From NCBI GenBank assembly GCA_021209875.1, contig JAGYVD010000007.1:3100001-3164000 (forward strand): DNA of 64,000 nt, given 5' to 3'. Numbering within the stretch: the stretch's first letter is position 1; each line of letters starts with the position of its first letter. The notes under the pieces are model-generated. The model saw only the letters and a list, made by a program, of their open reading frames with translations, ran no database searches and was not told where the DNA came from. The stretch is from Rosellinia necatrix (lineage: Eukaryota; Ascomycota; Sordariomycetes; Xylariales; Xylariaceae). This document shows, piece after piece, positions 12,637 to 24,384 of this stretch. Made by a program: the position numbers and the translations under genes.

Positions 12637-14098
12637 ATGAACTTCGTTAGGATGAGCCTGCTGAGGAGAGAACAGGCTGATGAGGGCTTAGACCTCGAGC
12701 AGCAAACACCGGCAGCCGATGAAAGGCAAACACAAAACGGCCGGGGGCTATTCACTATGGCACGCCCGGCCTTACCCGGTTTGCTTACGGGGCGATTAAG
12801 TTTGGGTGTCCGTGGACGAGGCCCTAGCGAACATGAACCCGGGGAAGATGGTAGTCCCAAATCCCCGGTCGTCAACCATATTCGCCCTCGCACCCAGTCA
12901 CTCGAAGATGGGATACCGGATAGTCAGGCTCCCTCGCAGCCGCCGCGGGCCCGCACCCGGACGCAGCGTTTTCCGGTCTTGGCCCGGCCACTCGCGGCAC
13001 GGACGAGTGGAGGTGAAACTGAACGACATGTGCGCCGCTCGATATTTAACGGATCAAGCCCAGCAGAGCTACACCTAGCCAATACCGCAGAGAGTGGGAG
13101 GCAACAGCGACAAGCGCACCATAGCCGTGATCGGTCGGGCAGCTCACGAACAGCTCGGCGCAAAGAGCCACCGAAAAAATTCCTATTCTGCTTCCCATGG
13201 GTTCGGTCGCGGCGGGCACGGTCGCTCATTCTGCGCTGTTTTGTATCGGGCGCTTTTCTACTCTCGATGCTCACAGTCTGTATGTGACCATCATGCTGCC
13301 ATACTAGTAGAACGCTTTCGCTAACCATCGAACACAGACCTCTCTCTTTCCATAACGAAGAACATCAACACGAGCGAGTTCAGTATACTATTGATCATTC
13401 TGATTCTCTTGACGACCATCTTTTTCTGCCACGGACTCATCCTTCTCTGCATGATTCTCGTGCGGCCGCGAAAACGGCAGAACACCACAGCCGCTGATGT
13501 TGAAACCAGCAAATATGGGCACCCAGGATATGCGATCCCGACACAACCAATTCGCGTTGTGTTGGCACGGGATGAGGAGGCTGCCGGAATTGAGAGCGAG
13601 ACGACGAAGCTAAAACCCCCAGCATATGGGCTATGGCGAGAGAGCGTGGTAAGTCTTATTTTTGGATTAGCCCCTCTTGCCCAGAGGGCTTCCTTTATTT
13701 TCGTTTTAAATACTTACCTCTTCTCATGGGAACAGCGCGTAGACCCTAACCGCATTTATTGGCAACGTGCGGGATCACCACTGCCTTCATCGGTAACATC
13801 ATCATCATTATCGTCATCATCCGCTTCCTCCACAACCGACGATGATAGCGAGAGGTATGGCCCCCGTGCCGCACGTCGGCCGCCCTCCTACGCCTCAGAC
13901 GATGGCATAGAATATGTCCTCGACGCGCGCCCTCGGTCTATCGCCCCGCCCCCTTCATCCGTCTATTCTCAAACCTCCACAATGGGAACCCCAATGATGG
14001 TGAATATGGCGAATGCACCGCCACTACCTCACCCGGCTCTAAGAGGTCCTTCCACGTCCGCGGTAGCAGGGCGGCCGGGAAACTGGTCGATGATTTAA
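12637..14098 (+). CDS. Conserved fungal two-pass membrane protein with PPxY motifs
   Basis: Exons are 12637-13279, 13338-13648 and 13736-14098 (introns 58 and 87 nt), coding for 438 aa. The start ATG at 12637 is preferred; an in-frame ATG at 12508 would add 43 residues of poor coding character. The N-terminal half is long, charged, Arg/Pro-rich and probably cytosolic. A basic stretch is followed by one hydrophobic segment at about residues 195-220 and a second (ILLIILILLTTIFFCHGLIL) about 20 residues later. The C-terminal tail has KPPAYGLWRESVRVDP, IYWQR, a Ser run and RRPPSY. The two PPxY motifs (PPAY, PPSY) are of the kind bound by WW domains of Rsp5/Nedd4 ubiquitin ligases; that partnership is inference. 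I recognise the layout as a conserved Pezizomycotina protein of unknown function. Confidence 0.8.
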
Positions 14099-17000
14099 AT
14101 TATATTCAAATTACCATGGAGATTATGGCGTATATGGGACACACCAGGAATGGGATTCAGGTCAAAGCGAGCATTGGCGTTGTGGGAACAATGTAGATAT
14201 AAGTTACGAGATGATTACTTGATGCTAGAGTTTAGCGCAGTAGCGACATATGAACACTTGTTTGAAAGAGCAGCATCATGCAAGTTCTACTATTTAACCG
14301 CGCAATAGTTGATTCTAGAGGGGGGGCGAAAAAGAAATGTGCAGGCGCCGGAACAGAACACGGTGGCGACCTATCTATCTATACCTAGTGAATGGTGGGG
14401 GGAGGTTAGGGTGGGGGGGGATTCGTGAATTTTGGTGTAAGATCAGGCATTGCTTGAAACTTTTGTTCCCCCACTTAGTTACTGTAGGTCTTTGTTCGGC
14501 GGCGCGGGGGAGGGGAGTTGAGGGAGAGGGGCGCCACTGACCGTCGAGGCTTTGCGACCGCAATATGATTGGACCAACTTGGAAATGAGTGGTGTATTGT
14601 TGGCAAGTGTCTGTGCATTTGCGCAATACCATAGGGTTTAGCACTATCATGATGAGATCTAAGTGCTTACTTTTTCTTTTATATCTTAGTTGGTTGCAGG
14701 GTTTGGGGGGAGGGCTAAGAATAAGTAGCATAGTAACTAAGTTCTTGGGTCTCTCGGGTTATTAAGGGCAAAGTCTACAGTATTGGGCCGGTTGACCAGA
14801 CTTTGTTGTTAGCATTTTCAAGCTGATGTCTCGTCACTAGCCTCATTAATTATGGTGTGCAGCCCGATTCACGTCAATAGCTTGACTGAGTCATGTACGT
14901 TGCCTATGCAGGGATGCGACGCGAGAAGCGATGCCTACGCGAGGTGATAATGGGATAATAGTCTGTTCTGTGAAGCTTGTCTCCACCACATGGCATCTTG
15001 TAAATTGGTATTGATGAATGTTAGATAAGTACTTACAGAGAGCACACTACAAGGACCCCAGTTTGGCCTCGGTGTGTTTATTGGGCGAATATTAGATAGC
15101 GCCTCAAAACGAAATACATGCATAAGTACTAGCCTAGGTAATTATTACCCTTGACTACTTTTTGCCCTTTGCACCTGTAGGCGGCCCAAATTGCTTATAC
15201 GTAGTATGTACTTTGGTATGTCAGATGCATACGATGTGTAACTATCTACTGAGCATCTCCGGATCTTATATCACAAATTTGAGGGTCAGGCTGCATCCAA
15301 GGGATGGCGAGTTAACTACCCGAATACCAAATAGTCTACGCAGTGTTTTGTAAAATGTAAAATGCCTACCTGTGCAGTAGGGAAGAACATATCGAGCAGG
15401 GAGGTTTCCCGTAGATCATCTAGTTTGTTCGCTCCTCCAGTTCGGCTCATCCTGTCTTATAGTTAGTTACCTATAGTCTTGCGTTGTCTAACAATGCATT
15501 ATTGTCGATGCGGGTCGTGGTCACATCGTTGTTTTTTTCTCTCGATCGCTCCTGTCAAATCAAGCGACCGAGACAAAGCTGAAAAGGAAGTGCCAGTCGA
15601 CGAGGTTCAGTTGCGGTTGGCCAGTGTGATTCAGTCTTCCCATTTCCAATTTCCAATTCCCCATCCCCCCTCGCCAAGCACCCCCTCCATCCCGTAATCC
15701 CTATCCTCGCTCCTCACACTCTTGGCTCTAGTGTACTGGGTAAGGGCTAGGCTAGGCTAGTTGGCCCGTAGTGCGCCCTCGTCCTCCACTATTCTCAGTT
15801 TCAACTTCCCAGTCAAGCCCAGTCAAGCCCAGTCACGCCCAGTCAAGCACAGCAGCAACAGCAGCAGCAGCAGCGGCAGCAGCAGAGCCAGCGGCGGCGG
15901 CGGCAGTCTTGCCTGAAAGCAACGGCCTATCTTCCCATCCCCCCGCCGAGGCCCCATTTCTACTGGCATCCTTTTTTTTCCCTCTTTTTCTTTTTCCCTC
16001 CCTCTCCACACTTTTCGCATCATTAACTACTCGATATATCCGAGGTTGTCGTGTTCGGGTGAAGACGAGAGTCGCTTGGAAGCTGAAGAGAAGAAGGTTG
16101 CCGTCGGTTCGGACAGAAGACGGAGCAGCAGCAGCAGCCGAAGAAGAGAAGAAGAAGTCGACGGAGAAAACCGCCAAGAGGTCCTTGTCGTCGCAAAGTT
16201 TGAAGATGTGAGTTTAAAGTCTATTTTCCATTTTTGGGTTATTTTCCCGCATGTATTTATTCGTCCGATAATCCCCTCGACCTCCATCCCCTCCTGGTTG
16301 CGGGTGGCTCTTTGCGCCCAGCTTTGGCGATGTGGTGCGGTATGGCGCAAAATACAGCGCATTGTGGCAGCGATACAGCACAGGGCAGCGCGGGAATTGA
16401 TCGGACGCCGGCTGTTTGTTACTGGCTCTCCATCCTCGTGTTGTGCGACATTGCACAACAACCACGCCCACTCTCGGGGCTTATATCGCCATTCAACTCC
16501 GACACCCACCAACCGCCAACAGTCAAACCGTCAACAGTCGACCGTGAACCGCTATCCTTCTCTGGACTCGAGCGCGACAATACATGACGGCGCACGAAAC
16601 TCCAGCCATTCAGTTGCTTCGATACATAACACACCAACACACCACCACACGGCAGCCGCCTGGTAGCACCGGGCTGGGATACATCCTCTATAGCGACCCC
16701 AACGGCCCGCACCATGAGGATTGCGCGCTCACGTTCTTTCTACCACGCCAACCGGAAGCCATTGCCATCGCCCGCTTCAACGCATGGTGCATGAGACAGG
16801 CGTCTTATTGGACAGCCGTAACATCCCAATATTCCAATCGCCCGGGTTTACCGCAGCCCAGTTGGGTAGTGCCGCCTGCGTTGGTAGCAACCTATAGGCA
16901 GAGCATGCATTGAATGAACACCACCACCGCGTGCTCGACGGGGCGTTCTCCGAACCAAGGGCAACAATGCGACACGGCGGTGCGGCGTTGCGTTCCTCGG

Positions 17001-17742
17001 GAATTGGGAGCCCCGCAATCTGGGAAGGTCGGAGGATAGAACAACAACCAACTCTCGTGCCGTTGTTCGTGTTGCCAAGTGCGTTCCGAACATGGCATAG
17101 GAGCGGGACGTGGTGCCTGGTCGCGACAGAGGCCTGTTGCACCAAAACCAGTAAATGGTCAGGCCTGTCGCATCCCCGCTGCACCCACATATTAGATGCA
17201 TGCGTCAGCAAACACGCTGCTGCTGATCGATTGATGCGGCCATGCGGCCATGCGACCATCCGACCATGCGGCCACACGCCATGTAACCACGCGCAATTGC
17301 GTTAGACGTCCACGCTGCGTAAATTTGCCTGTCACACAGCCTGCAGAGCTTTTGCGGATTGCTTCTTCGCCAACGCTCGGCGCATCACGAGGCTGCGCGA
17401 CAACTGGGGAACAATGCCTCCCTACTTATATCCGGTGGCTGGCTCAGCTTCGCGCACCCGGACTCGCGCTTTGGATATTGCAAGACCAATCAGCACTGGC
17501 AACTCCCGCAACGCAATACAGATTGCTTTGTCGACGCACACGGTGGAAACTCGAAAACCTTGAAAGTCTCGAAAATCCCGATTGGCTTAGGGCCTGCTGT
17601 TTGCGTTACTACTGCCCCTACTAGAACCGCTTCGCTATATGTAAACGGGTCATTGGGTGATGGGTTGGGGAAGACGGAACCTGCGTGGGATGTTGTGCTA
17701 ATAATAGAACTTACAGACTCACAGACTCAACAACTTGTCGCC
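14099..17742. other. Spacer and long Gis2 upstream region with Ala/Gln-type CAG tract
   Basis: It begins with the 3' flank of the membrane protein. From about 15.6 kb it turns pyrimidine-rich, with a CAG/GCA tract at about 15848-15905 and a 147-codon frame (15771-16211) that is probably part of a leader rather than a gene. GATGTGAGT at about 16205 looks like a splice donor and may mark a 5'-UTR intron of the Gis2 transcript; this is inference. Nothing else is recognised. Confidence 0.45.
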
Positions 17743-18476
17743 ATGTCTTCACTATCTCGCAGAGCATGCTACAAGTGTGGCAACGTTGGTCACTATGCTG
17801 AGGTCTGTTCCTCCGCCGAGCGCCTTTGCTATAACTGCAAGCAGCCAGGTAAGCTCCCCTCTCCCCTAATATGCATTAGCTCCGGTGTGATTAACGGATC
17901 TCGCTTCGACGAAAAGGCCATGAATCCAACCAGTGTCCTCTCCCCCGAACGACAGAGGCGAAGCAGTGCTATCACTGCCAGGGATTAGGCCACGTTCAGG
18001 CCGATTGCCCTACCCTCCGTCTGAGCGGTGCTGGCGGCGGCAATGGGCGCTGCTACAGCTGTGGCCAGCCCGGCCATCTCGCTCGCGCGTGCCCCAACCC
18101 CACCGGTGTTAGCATGGGTCGTGGTGCTCCCGTTGGCCGTGGTGCTTTTGGTGGGTTTGGACGCGGTGCTTTTACCGGCGGTCCTCGCCATGCCACTTGC
18201 TACAAGTGCGGTGGCCCCAACCACTTTGCTCGGGACTGCCAGGCTCAGGCTATGAAGTGCTATGCGTGTGGTAAACTTGGCCATATTTCACGCGACTGCA
18301 CCGCTCCCAATGGTGGTCCCCTAAACACAGCCGGTAAGACATGCTACCAATGCGGCGAGGCTGGCCACATCTCTAGAGACTGCCCTCAAAAGAACACTGC
18401 CGCTGCCCCCGCGACTGGTGAGATCCCTGCCGATGCCGAGATCCCCGCCCCCGCGGCTATCCCTCCTGTCGCTTAA
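17743..18476 (+). CDS. GIS2: Zinc-knuckle nucleic-acid-binding protein Gis2/CNBP (Byr3)
   Basis: Exons are 17743-17848 and 17917-18476, coding for 221 aa; the 68-nt intron has a GATTAACG branch. Seven CCHC zinc knuckles (C-x2-C-x4-H-x4-C) follow one another: CYKCGNVGHYAEVC, a second interrupted by the intron (CYNCKQPGHESNQC), CYHCQGLGHVQADC, CYSCGQPGHLARAC, CYKCGGPNHFARDC, CYACGKLGHISRDC and CYQCGEAGHISRDC. A Gly/Arg-rich linker (GRGAPVGRGAF and following) lies between knuckles 4 and 5, as in human CNBP. The tail is Ala/Pro-rich. Members bind single-stranded nucleic acids and act as translation activators associated with polysomes and stress granules. The seven-knuckle count matches the family exactly. 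Confidence 0.95.
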
Positions 18477-20676
18477 ATATAGTGACGTCCAGATGGTGAC
18501 GAGTTGGCTTCAAGCTGGACTCGGATCCTGCTTCATCATGGCGTCACCTTGAAAACACAAATCTGCACTATCAGCGACTTTTCCGATTTCTCACCCTACA
18601 TTGGGTGCTCCTCTGGGCGTATTCTGATTACCGCATCATTTGTATGCATATTTATTACTTTGGATTCAACCGGGCGGCCTGGGCATTTACCTTTTTTCCG
18701 TCTCTTTATTTTCGCCCTTCACAGCACACGGCATCAGTTTTTTTTTCCCCTATCGCTATAACGTCGCATCACCTTTCTGACGTAAGGGTCGTTGGACGGC
18801 ACTTACCACCTTTGCCCTCGTTGGCCAGATCGACAAAACCTTGGACCCGACGTCTCTCCTAAGCTCCTTATTTATCTATTTTATTCCCTTGTTTCATTAT
18901 CCAGCACGACTCACGGCGCATATGACCAACTACGGCTAGAACTCCTGTTACGCACACCACGACTTGCTCTTTTCCCTTGGCAGGCATAACCTCGGCCGAG
19001 TGCCCATCGAATTCTTTAGTTGGGAATTTTTGGATCTAATCATCATTCTGGACATTAAATTTTTGGTCCCTCCTTGTATCACTACTAGCGCCGACTGGCA
19101 AAGGTGTGTCTACGGTAACGGGCGAGAGAAAGACAGCCATTTTGGTGGGCGACGCGAGACAGTAAACAAACACCAGGCTATTTTTGTCTTCGCCAAAACA
19201 ACTTCGAGTGGGAGAGGGGCCTACCGACGAAAGAATAAAGAACGTACGAAGAGAAAGTGAAGAGAAACCACGAACAACATGAAGCTTTAGGCTCATCAAT
19301 GTCATCGCGCACACTCAAAATTCCTTTTTGCTTTGTTTCGCGAAGGTAGCAGCCTTTAATGGGCACATGCTACACGCAACATAACAAGAAAGCAAGTATC
19401 AGAAATGGAAGATCGTAGACCAAAAAAAAAAGTACGGGAAAGGAAAGGAAAAAAAGAAAGAAAAAAAACTACGATACAGGCAAGAAAACGTCTGGGTTTT
19501 CTTTGGCAGAAAAAGAGCGAGCGCTTACGCATAGTTGAAAATAGGGTGGACTGTTGAATAAAAGGCAAATCGTGATAGAGACCGGATCAATCAGGGTCCG
19601 GATCGAGTCAAGCTGAAGCGACGGAGAAAGGGAAAGATACAGGTAGTCTAGTGGACAGCATGCTGAGTCAGTTGAATTGAAGTACAACAAATTTACCTCC
19701 TAGATATTCGCAAAGCACAGCATGAACCCTGTCGTTGCCTGTCATCCATGTCATCCGTCATTTATGTAGGCAATGACAGGGGGTATTCGACTTAAAAGAA
19801 GCGAGCGACCACCTCTAAGCGTTCTAGTTTCGCGAGCTGATGAATTCATATAGTCCAGAGCTTGTTTGCGGACCCCTGATAATAAGGTAGGCCATAGGAG
19901 ATTAGCTGCACAACGAATTGTCCTCTTACGGGAACTTCTCATCGCTCCATAAGGCACCGAACACCTCATAATCTACGTATGACGACATTCCCTCCACCAC
20001 CAGCACACATTTGAGTATGGGCGAAATCGTGATAAGCAGTCCGAGACCCAAACGGATGGCCGACGATAACTCGAGGCCACAAAAAAAAAGACTCAATACA
20101 CATAGGTGCTTTTTAGTACGCTGGCCGGTCGAATTCATGAACCTATACAAGTAACCATTCCTGCAATACGATATACGATCTCGCTAGGATTACTAGGTAG
20201 GTAACACAGAGAGGACTAGAATATGCCATACCTACCATGGATAGACAGTGATAACGAAACCAGGAATATTAGTGACTTTCTCATATATTTATTTGACTTT
20301 TAAGAGCCACTCATCATGTCGATCCTGGTCGTCAAGAAAGACTCGACCTCGACTACCATTAATAAGTCGTATATATACGTGATAGGCGATTCATTTTGTT
20401 CGTAGGATCCATAATCCTATTGTTGGGTCCCAAACGGCTGCCAGTTTATGGTACACGTCTAATCCACGGTCCTATCTTACACTCCGGCGTCTTTCTTTCG
20501 TTCTGTTCTCCAACGTAGCGTCATCCCATATGGGTGTAGTATTTCGTATTTATCCCGTTCGTAGTTTATGCCCTGGGTTGTGGGAGTTAGCTGGGCGGCT
20601 GGAGAGGAAAGGGGGAGGGGGAGGGAAGGGGGAGCATGTGGTTGTGCCTGTCTTGAGGCGGGTTGAGGGCTTGAGC
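18477..20676. other. Spacer between GIS2 and TOM6
   Basis: 3' flanks of GIS2 (+) and TOM6 (-), which converge here. The stretch from about 18.5 to 19.5 kb is T-rich then A-rich, with poly-purine near 19410-19470. No ORF with recognisable content, RNA gene or repeat array was seen. Confidence 0.45.
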
Positions 20677-20936
20677 TTACGGCGGCAGCAGAAATTCGCT
20701 CCAAGGGCTGGCAAAGAAAGCGACGGCAGCCTGGAAGCGAATAGTTAGCCGACATTATCACGTAGAGAGGCGAGAGGTGGGAGGGGAAGGGCGCGAGGAC
20801 ATACACCGAAGATGGCTACGCTCTTGACAACCGATGCATTTTCGGCAGAGGTGAGGGCAGCGTAGACCGATGCGACAGCGCTCTTGGGTGCACGAGAGCG
20901 AGGGCCACCGGACTCGAGAACTCTCCTGGGCGGCAT
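20677..20936 (-). CDS. TOM6: Tom6, small subunit of the mitochondrial TOM translocase
   Basis: Two exons (20936-20805 and 20730-20677, intron 74 nt with GTATGT donor and GGCTAAC branch) give 61 aa. The N-terminal part is basic and Pro/Arg-rich (MPPRRV), followed by the conserved SVYAALTSAENASVVKSVAIF segment, one C-terminal membrane span (GAAVAFFASPW) and the end SEFLLPP. The ENA-VVKS-A-FG-AVAF pattern is that of fungal Tom6, a tail-anchored outer-membrane protein that stabilises the Tom40/Tom22 core. The gene is too small to appear as a single long ORF. It is divergent from the neighbouring acidic protein gene. Confidence 0.85.
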
Positions 20937-21461
20937 TTTATTGTCTTTGTGTGAATTATGGAAACCCTAGTACGGTGGTTCCGGTAGTCTAGGTAGGTAG
21001 ATGCGATTGAAGTACCTAATATTGGTGTTCCTTAGATAAGTGCTTGGGATAAACTTGAAAACCAAAGGCCGATCCTAACTAAGTACTCAGTGGACGGAAG
21101 AAGGGTGGAGTCTTTGGTGGGTTATGCCTGTGCTGTGCATACCAGTAATGAGCAGCCTTGGTGGAACCGGCCTGTCCTAATCGATAAGCACCCTCCTGCC
21201 GTGCCTACCTAGTTATCGCCCGATGGCGTCACCTCAATAAGTACCTAAACCAGCTATTGGCGTCGCGGCATAGCGCCTGGCCGAACCAGCAACAGCAAGC
21301 CGGTATGCGCCGAGGTGGTACGTTCTGCTTTGTTTATGGCCTTTCCTTCTATTTTCTTTCGCCTTTCGATGTAGTCTAGACAGACGTCCGGCATTGAATT
21401 TCGCGGCCACAAGCCTATAGCACACCCGTCACCACGCCTCTCTTCAATTGCAGAATACACA
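20937..21461. promoter_or_regulatory. Divergent promoter of TOM6 and the acidic-protein gene
   Basis: A 525-bp spacer between divergent starts. It carries one GTCTAGGTAGGTAGA run near 20988-21002. No specific factor site was identified. Confidence 0.5.
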
Positions 21462-22814
21462 ATGGTTCATGAATCGCCTCAAGTCGCCGCCTCCGGTCCG
21501 GGCGGCTTTCTCCCGTCACAGACCTCCCTCCCCTCGCCCGCGCCGAGCACATCGTCGAGCCGCGTCGCCGCTCTGCTGCCGCATCCGCGTTCCAAGCCGC
21601 TCATTCCGGGGTCGAGAAAGGAGGATTACGCCCGCGATTACGTAGCGCGAAGGCTCCTGCACATATCTCGTCGTTATGTGAAGAAGTTCGGCATCCCGGA
21701 TCCCGCCGACGAGGTCACCGGCTATGAGAGCATAGAAGAAGCCTGCCATGACCTCGATGAAGTCGTGGATGTCTTGTGGTTTTCCGGCACCCGTAGGTTC
21801 AGTGCTCGCCCCTCGACTCTCTCATTACTGACGCAATACCAATGTGTAGCAAGCCTCCAGGTTCCTTACCTCCTCAATGTTGCACTCGCCTTGAATACCT
21901 ACCTTCCTTCGTTTCCTCCCGCGCCCCGCCCGACCTTTGCGCTTCTTCGGAAGATGGATCACTGCTTTGCGAGCCTTTTAGTGGGATACGATGTGAAGAC
22001 GAAGGTCCCGCTTCCCGGTTTCTCCTCGGCCGTAGACAACAGCACTAAGTTGAGGTTTTCGCGTACCGATATGGTACGTTGTAAGAGTTTGGCCGATGAG
22101 ACCCGTATGCTCGTTGCCGTGGTAATGAGCGGGGAGATAGACGTGGTCGACTACGTCGAAGACGAGATGGTCGCACAACGGCCCGCACGTGCGAGGACGG
22201 AGGTTCGGAGTGCATCAGTTGAATCCCCGGATCCCATGTCGCACGGGTTCCGGGATATTGAAATAGCGAAGACTGAGGAGGCGAATGATGAAGACTCCGA
22301 GCTCGACTTCAGCTCCGTGGATGAGGAGGCCACAACAAAGAGAAAAGCGGACGAGATGACGGAGGATATCGCCATGCCCGACGCCATGGGGCATACCAAG
22401 CGCATTAAAACCGAGGATGATGAAGATTCCAGTGTCGATCTCAGCGAGCTCATGTCGACTGATGATGTTGGCTCAAAGCCACTAGTAGTCGAGAGTCCGC
22501 CGGAGAAAAACAAGGAGGGGCAATTCCACTGGGCACTAGAAGAGGACGATAACGACTCGGATGACGAAGAACGAATCGCCCCCGTAACCTCTAGCACCAA
22601 AATTATTCCTTCACCATCACGATCTTGCAATGCTAATGCCATCGGCGAAGAAGGGGGAATAGGTGATCCCGATGCAGACGAAATAGACGAAGTAGTAGAA
22701 GGATACGACTCGGACGAAGAAGACGAGGAGCTACACATGAATGTCGGGCGAGTATACGAGAAGACACTCGTTCAGCTTGGCCAATCCCTTGGCGAGTCTA
22801 TAACAGACGACTAA
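21462..22814 (+). CDS. Conserved fungal acidic nuclear-type protein, function unknown
   Basis: Exons are 21462-21792 and 21850-22814 (57-nt intron), coding for 431 aa. The first about 35 residues are Ser/Pro-rich. A conserved, probably helical domain covers about residues 45-210: EDYARDYVARRLLHISRRYV, then SLQVPYLLNVALALNTYLPS, then FALLRKMDHCFASLL. The remaining half is disordered and strongly acidic, with repeated Asp/Glu/Ser runs, a TKRKADE patch and KRIKTEDDED. These suggest a nuclear protein, with KRIK resembling a SUMO-type psi-K-x-E site (IKTE). I recognise the domain as conserved in Pezizomycotina but cannot name a function. Confidence 0.8.
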   Translation: MVHESPQVAASGPGGFLPSQTSLPSPAPSTSSSRVAALLPHPRSKPLIPGSRKEDYARDYVARRLLHISRRYVKKFGIPDPADEVTGYESIEEACHDLDEVVDVLWFSGTRRFSARPSTLSLLTQYQCVASLQVPYLLNVALALNTYLPSFPPAPRPTFALLRKMDHCFASLLVGYDVKTKVPLPGFSSAVDNSTKLRFSRTDMVRCKSLADETRMLVAVVMSGEIDVVDYVEDEMVAQRPARARTEVRSASVESPDPMSHGFRDIEIAKTEEANDEDSELDFSSVDEEATTKRKADEMTEDIAMPDAMGHTKRIKTEDDEDSSVDLSELMSTDDVGSKPLVVESPPEKNKEGQFHWALEEDDNDSDDEERIAPVTSSTKIIPSPSRSCNANAIGEEGGIGDPDADEIDEVVEGYDSDEEDEELHMNVGRVYEKTLVQLGQSLGESITDD

Positions 22815-24384
22815 ATACCGTTCAGCTCCGCGTAATCCAAAAATGGTGAATAGGATAAGTTATTACTTGGCATACCTATAATATGCCTTTCGGCATCCGG
22901 CCATGCCTAAATTGATTCTTCTGTCTATCGTAAACGATAGTGAAAAATCATACTGGAGCGGGAAGCAGTCTAGGACGATGGGGGTTTATCCCAAAGCGAG
23001 AGAAGATCCCGCCTCGCAGTACACCCCCGCCCCTCTACAACGCAAGTTAGGACGCCGAAATACTCTCGACTTGGCTTCCGCAGACCTTCATGGCGTAAGC
23101 ATAGCCCAGACCCAGAGTATGGCAGATATATGGTCCATCTATGACATGGGCATTGATGGCATCAATAACTAGATCCTGCCGTGTCATCATGATCGACGAT
23201 GTCAAAAGGTATTCTAGTAACCCAACAATCACACAGGGCTAAAATATTCGCTCTTGCTCACACCGTTGTAGACTCTCCCAATGGCTTCGTCAGGGCTTGA
23301 GACAATAAGACTCGTTTAAGCCCAGAGGGCAGAAGCCAAGTCATCATCACGAAGCGCAAGGGAGAAAGAAGTCCATCGGTGGCATGTGACTATGCTTATA
23401 GCATAGGAATTCTTGTTTTAGCAGCTGAATAGCATTCTAGCCAAACCCCTTTGCTGCCCCGATAGCTGGCCAAAGTTTGAACCTTAAAGATCACAAGACC
23501 AACAGCTATTGGCCCCCCGGCCCTCCGTCCTGAAGAATATAATATTTGTTGGACATGATACCCAGTGGCTGTATTGGTATAGCCTAGCGGTACTAAGCGA
23601 TATAGTGAGGCATTATTACTTAATATCGTTACTTGGTATCTTTAGGCTTGAGGGTTCGATTCCCCCGATGGCCACCGTTACACTCTTTTTTTTAACCACG
23701 GTCGTCTATCCTCCCCTCCCTACTTTTTCACTCTCGTATTTTTGCACTATCAATCTTATACAGTCTGCCCATATTGGCGCTTCCTAGTCCCCCGAAACTC
23801 ATCGCCTGCTAATGCCCATGATCGGCCAGGTTTAGAGATACACAATGTATAACTGATGGTATTTTCTGCTTACGAATCAAACCGGACGATACCACCTGGA
23901 AAGAAAGCGCAGCTTGGCTCCTCTTATTATCCATTTGTTACCAATATTTTGTCTTGGGTTACTTCTTTCATCTCGAGCTTACATTATGCATAGATTTGTG
24001 ATCTGCCCCAAGCAAAGCCATTGTATGTATTGTTGTTGTGTTGTCGCTGTAGGAAGGATGGATTTGTACAATTGTCAGTGGGTGTAACCCATTATAAGTA
24101 GCCACAATACATACAATAGCTTTGCCTGTGACATGGCCAGACTTAATTTGGATGGAGGCATCTACGTCACACTGTTTGTGTCGAGAAAATGTTGTTTTCA
24201 ATGCAGGCTAGCTAGCTAGAGTTTAAAAAGTCACGGGATAAAGTCCAAAAGGTGCCAGGGGCGATGCGTAAGTCTATCTTTCTGGCCGTCACATTTGCAT
24301 TAATTAATTAATCGGATTTAAATAATTACAGTATGGTCATTACTCATGGGTACCGTTGCCAGGGCGATGTCCGTCCGAGTTTCC
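22815..24384. other. Spacer with a tRNA-like Pol III unit
   Basis: 3' flanks of the acidic-protein gene (+) and the DUF2828 gene (-). The only structure seen is the tRNA-like unit at about 23567-23693, listed separately. There is a short AATTAATTAATTAA run near 24300. Confidence 0.5.
23567..23693 (+). ncRNA. tRNA-like Pol III transcription unit (intron-containing tRNA, pseudo-tRNA or SINE-like)
   Basis: An A-box consensus TAGCCTAGCGG sits at 23580-23590 and a perfect B-box GGTTCGATTCC at 23653-23663, 62 nt apart, which is longer than in an intronless tRNA. A run of eight T follows at 23686-23693, as expected for a Pol III terminator. The ends GGCTGT (23567) and ATGGCC (to 23673) can pair with two wobbles. 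The T-arm has one mismatch and I could not draw a clean cloverleaf or assign an anticodon. The middle contains a CGATAT/ATATCG stem, which could be an anticodon arm extended by an intron. Confidence 0.4.

Noticed and set aside
16046..16666. 206-codon ORF upstream of GIS2
   Set aside because: Low-complexity Ser/Arg then His/Thr/Asn sequence overlapping open frames on other strands; probably leader or spacer.
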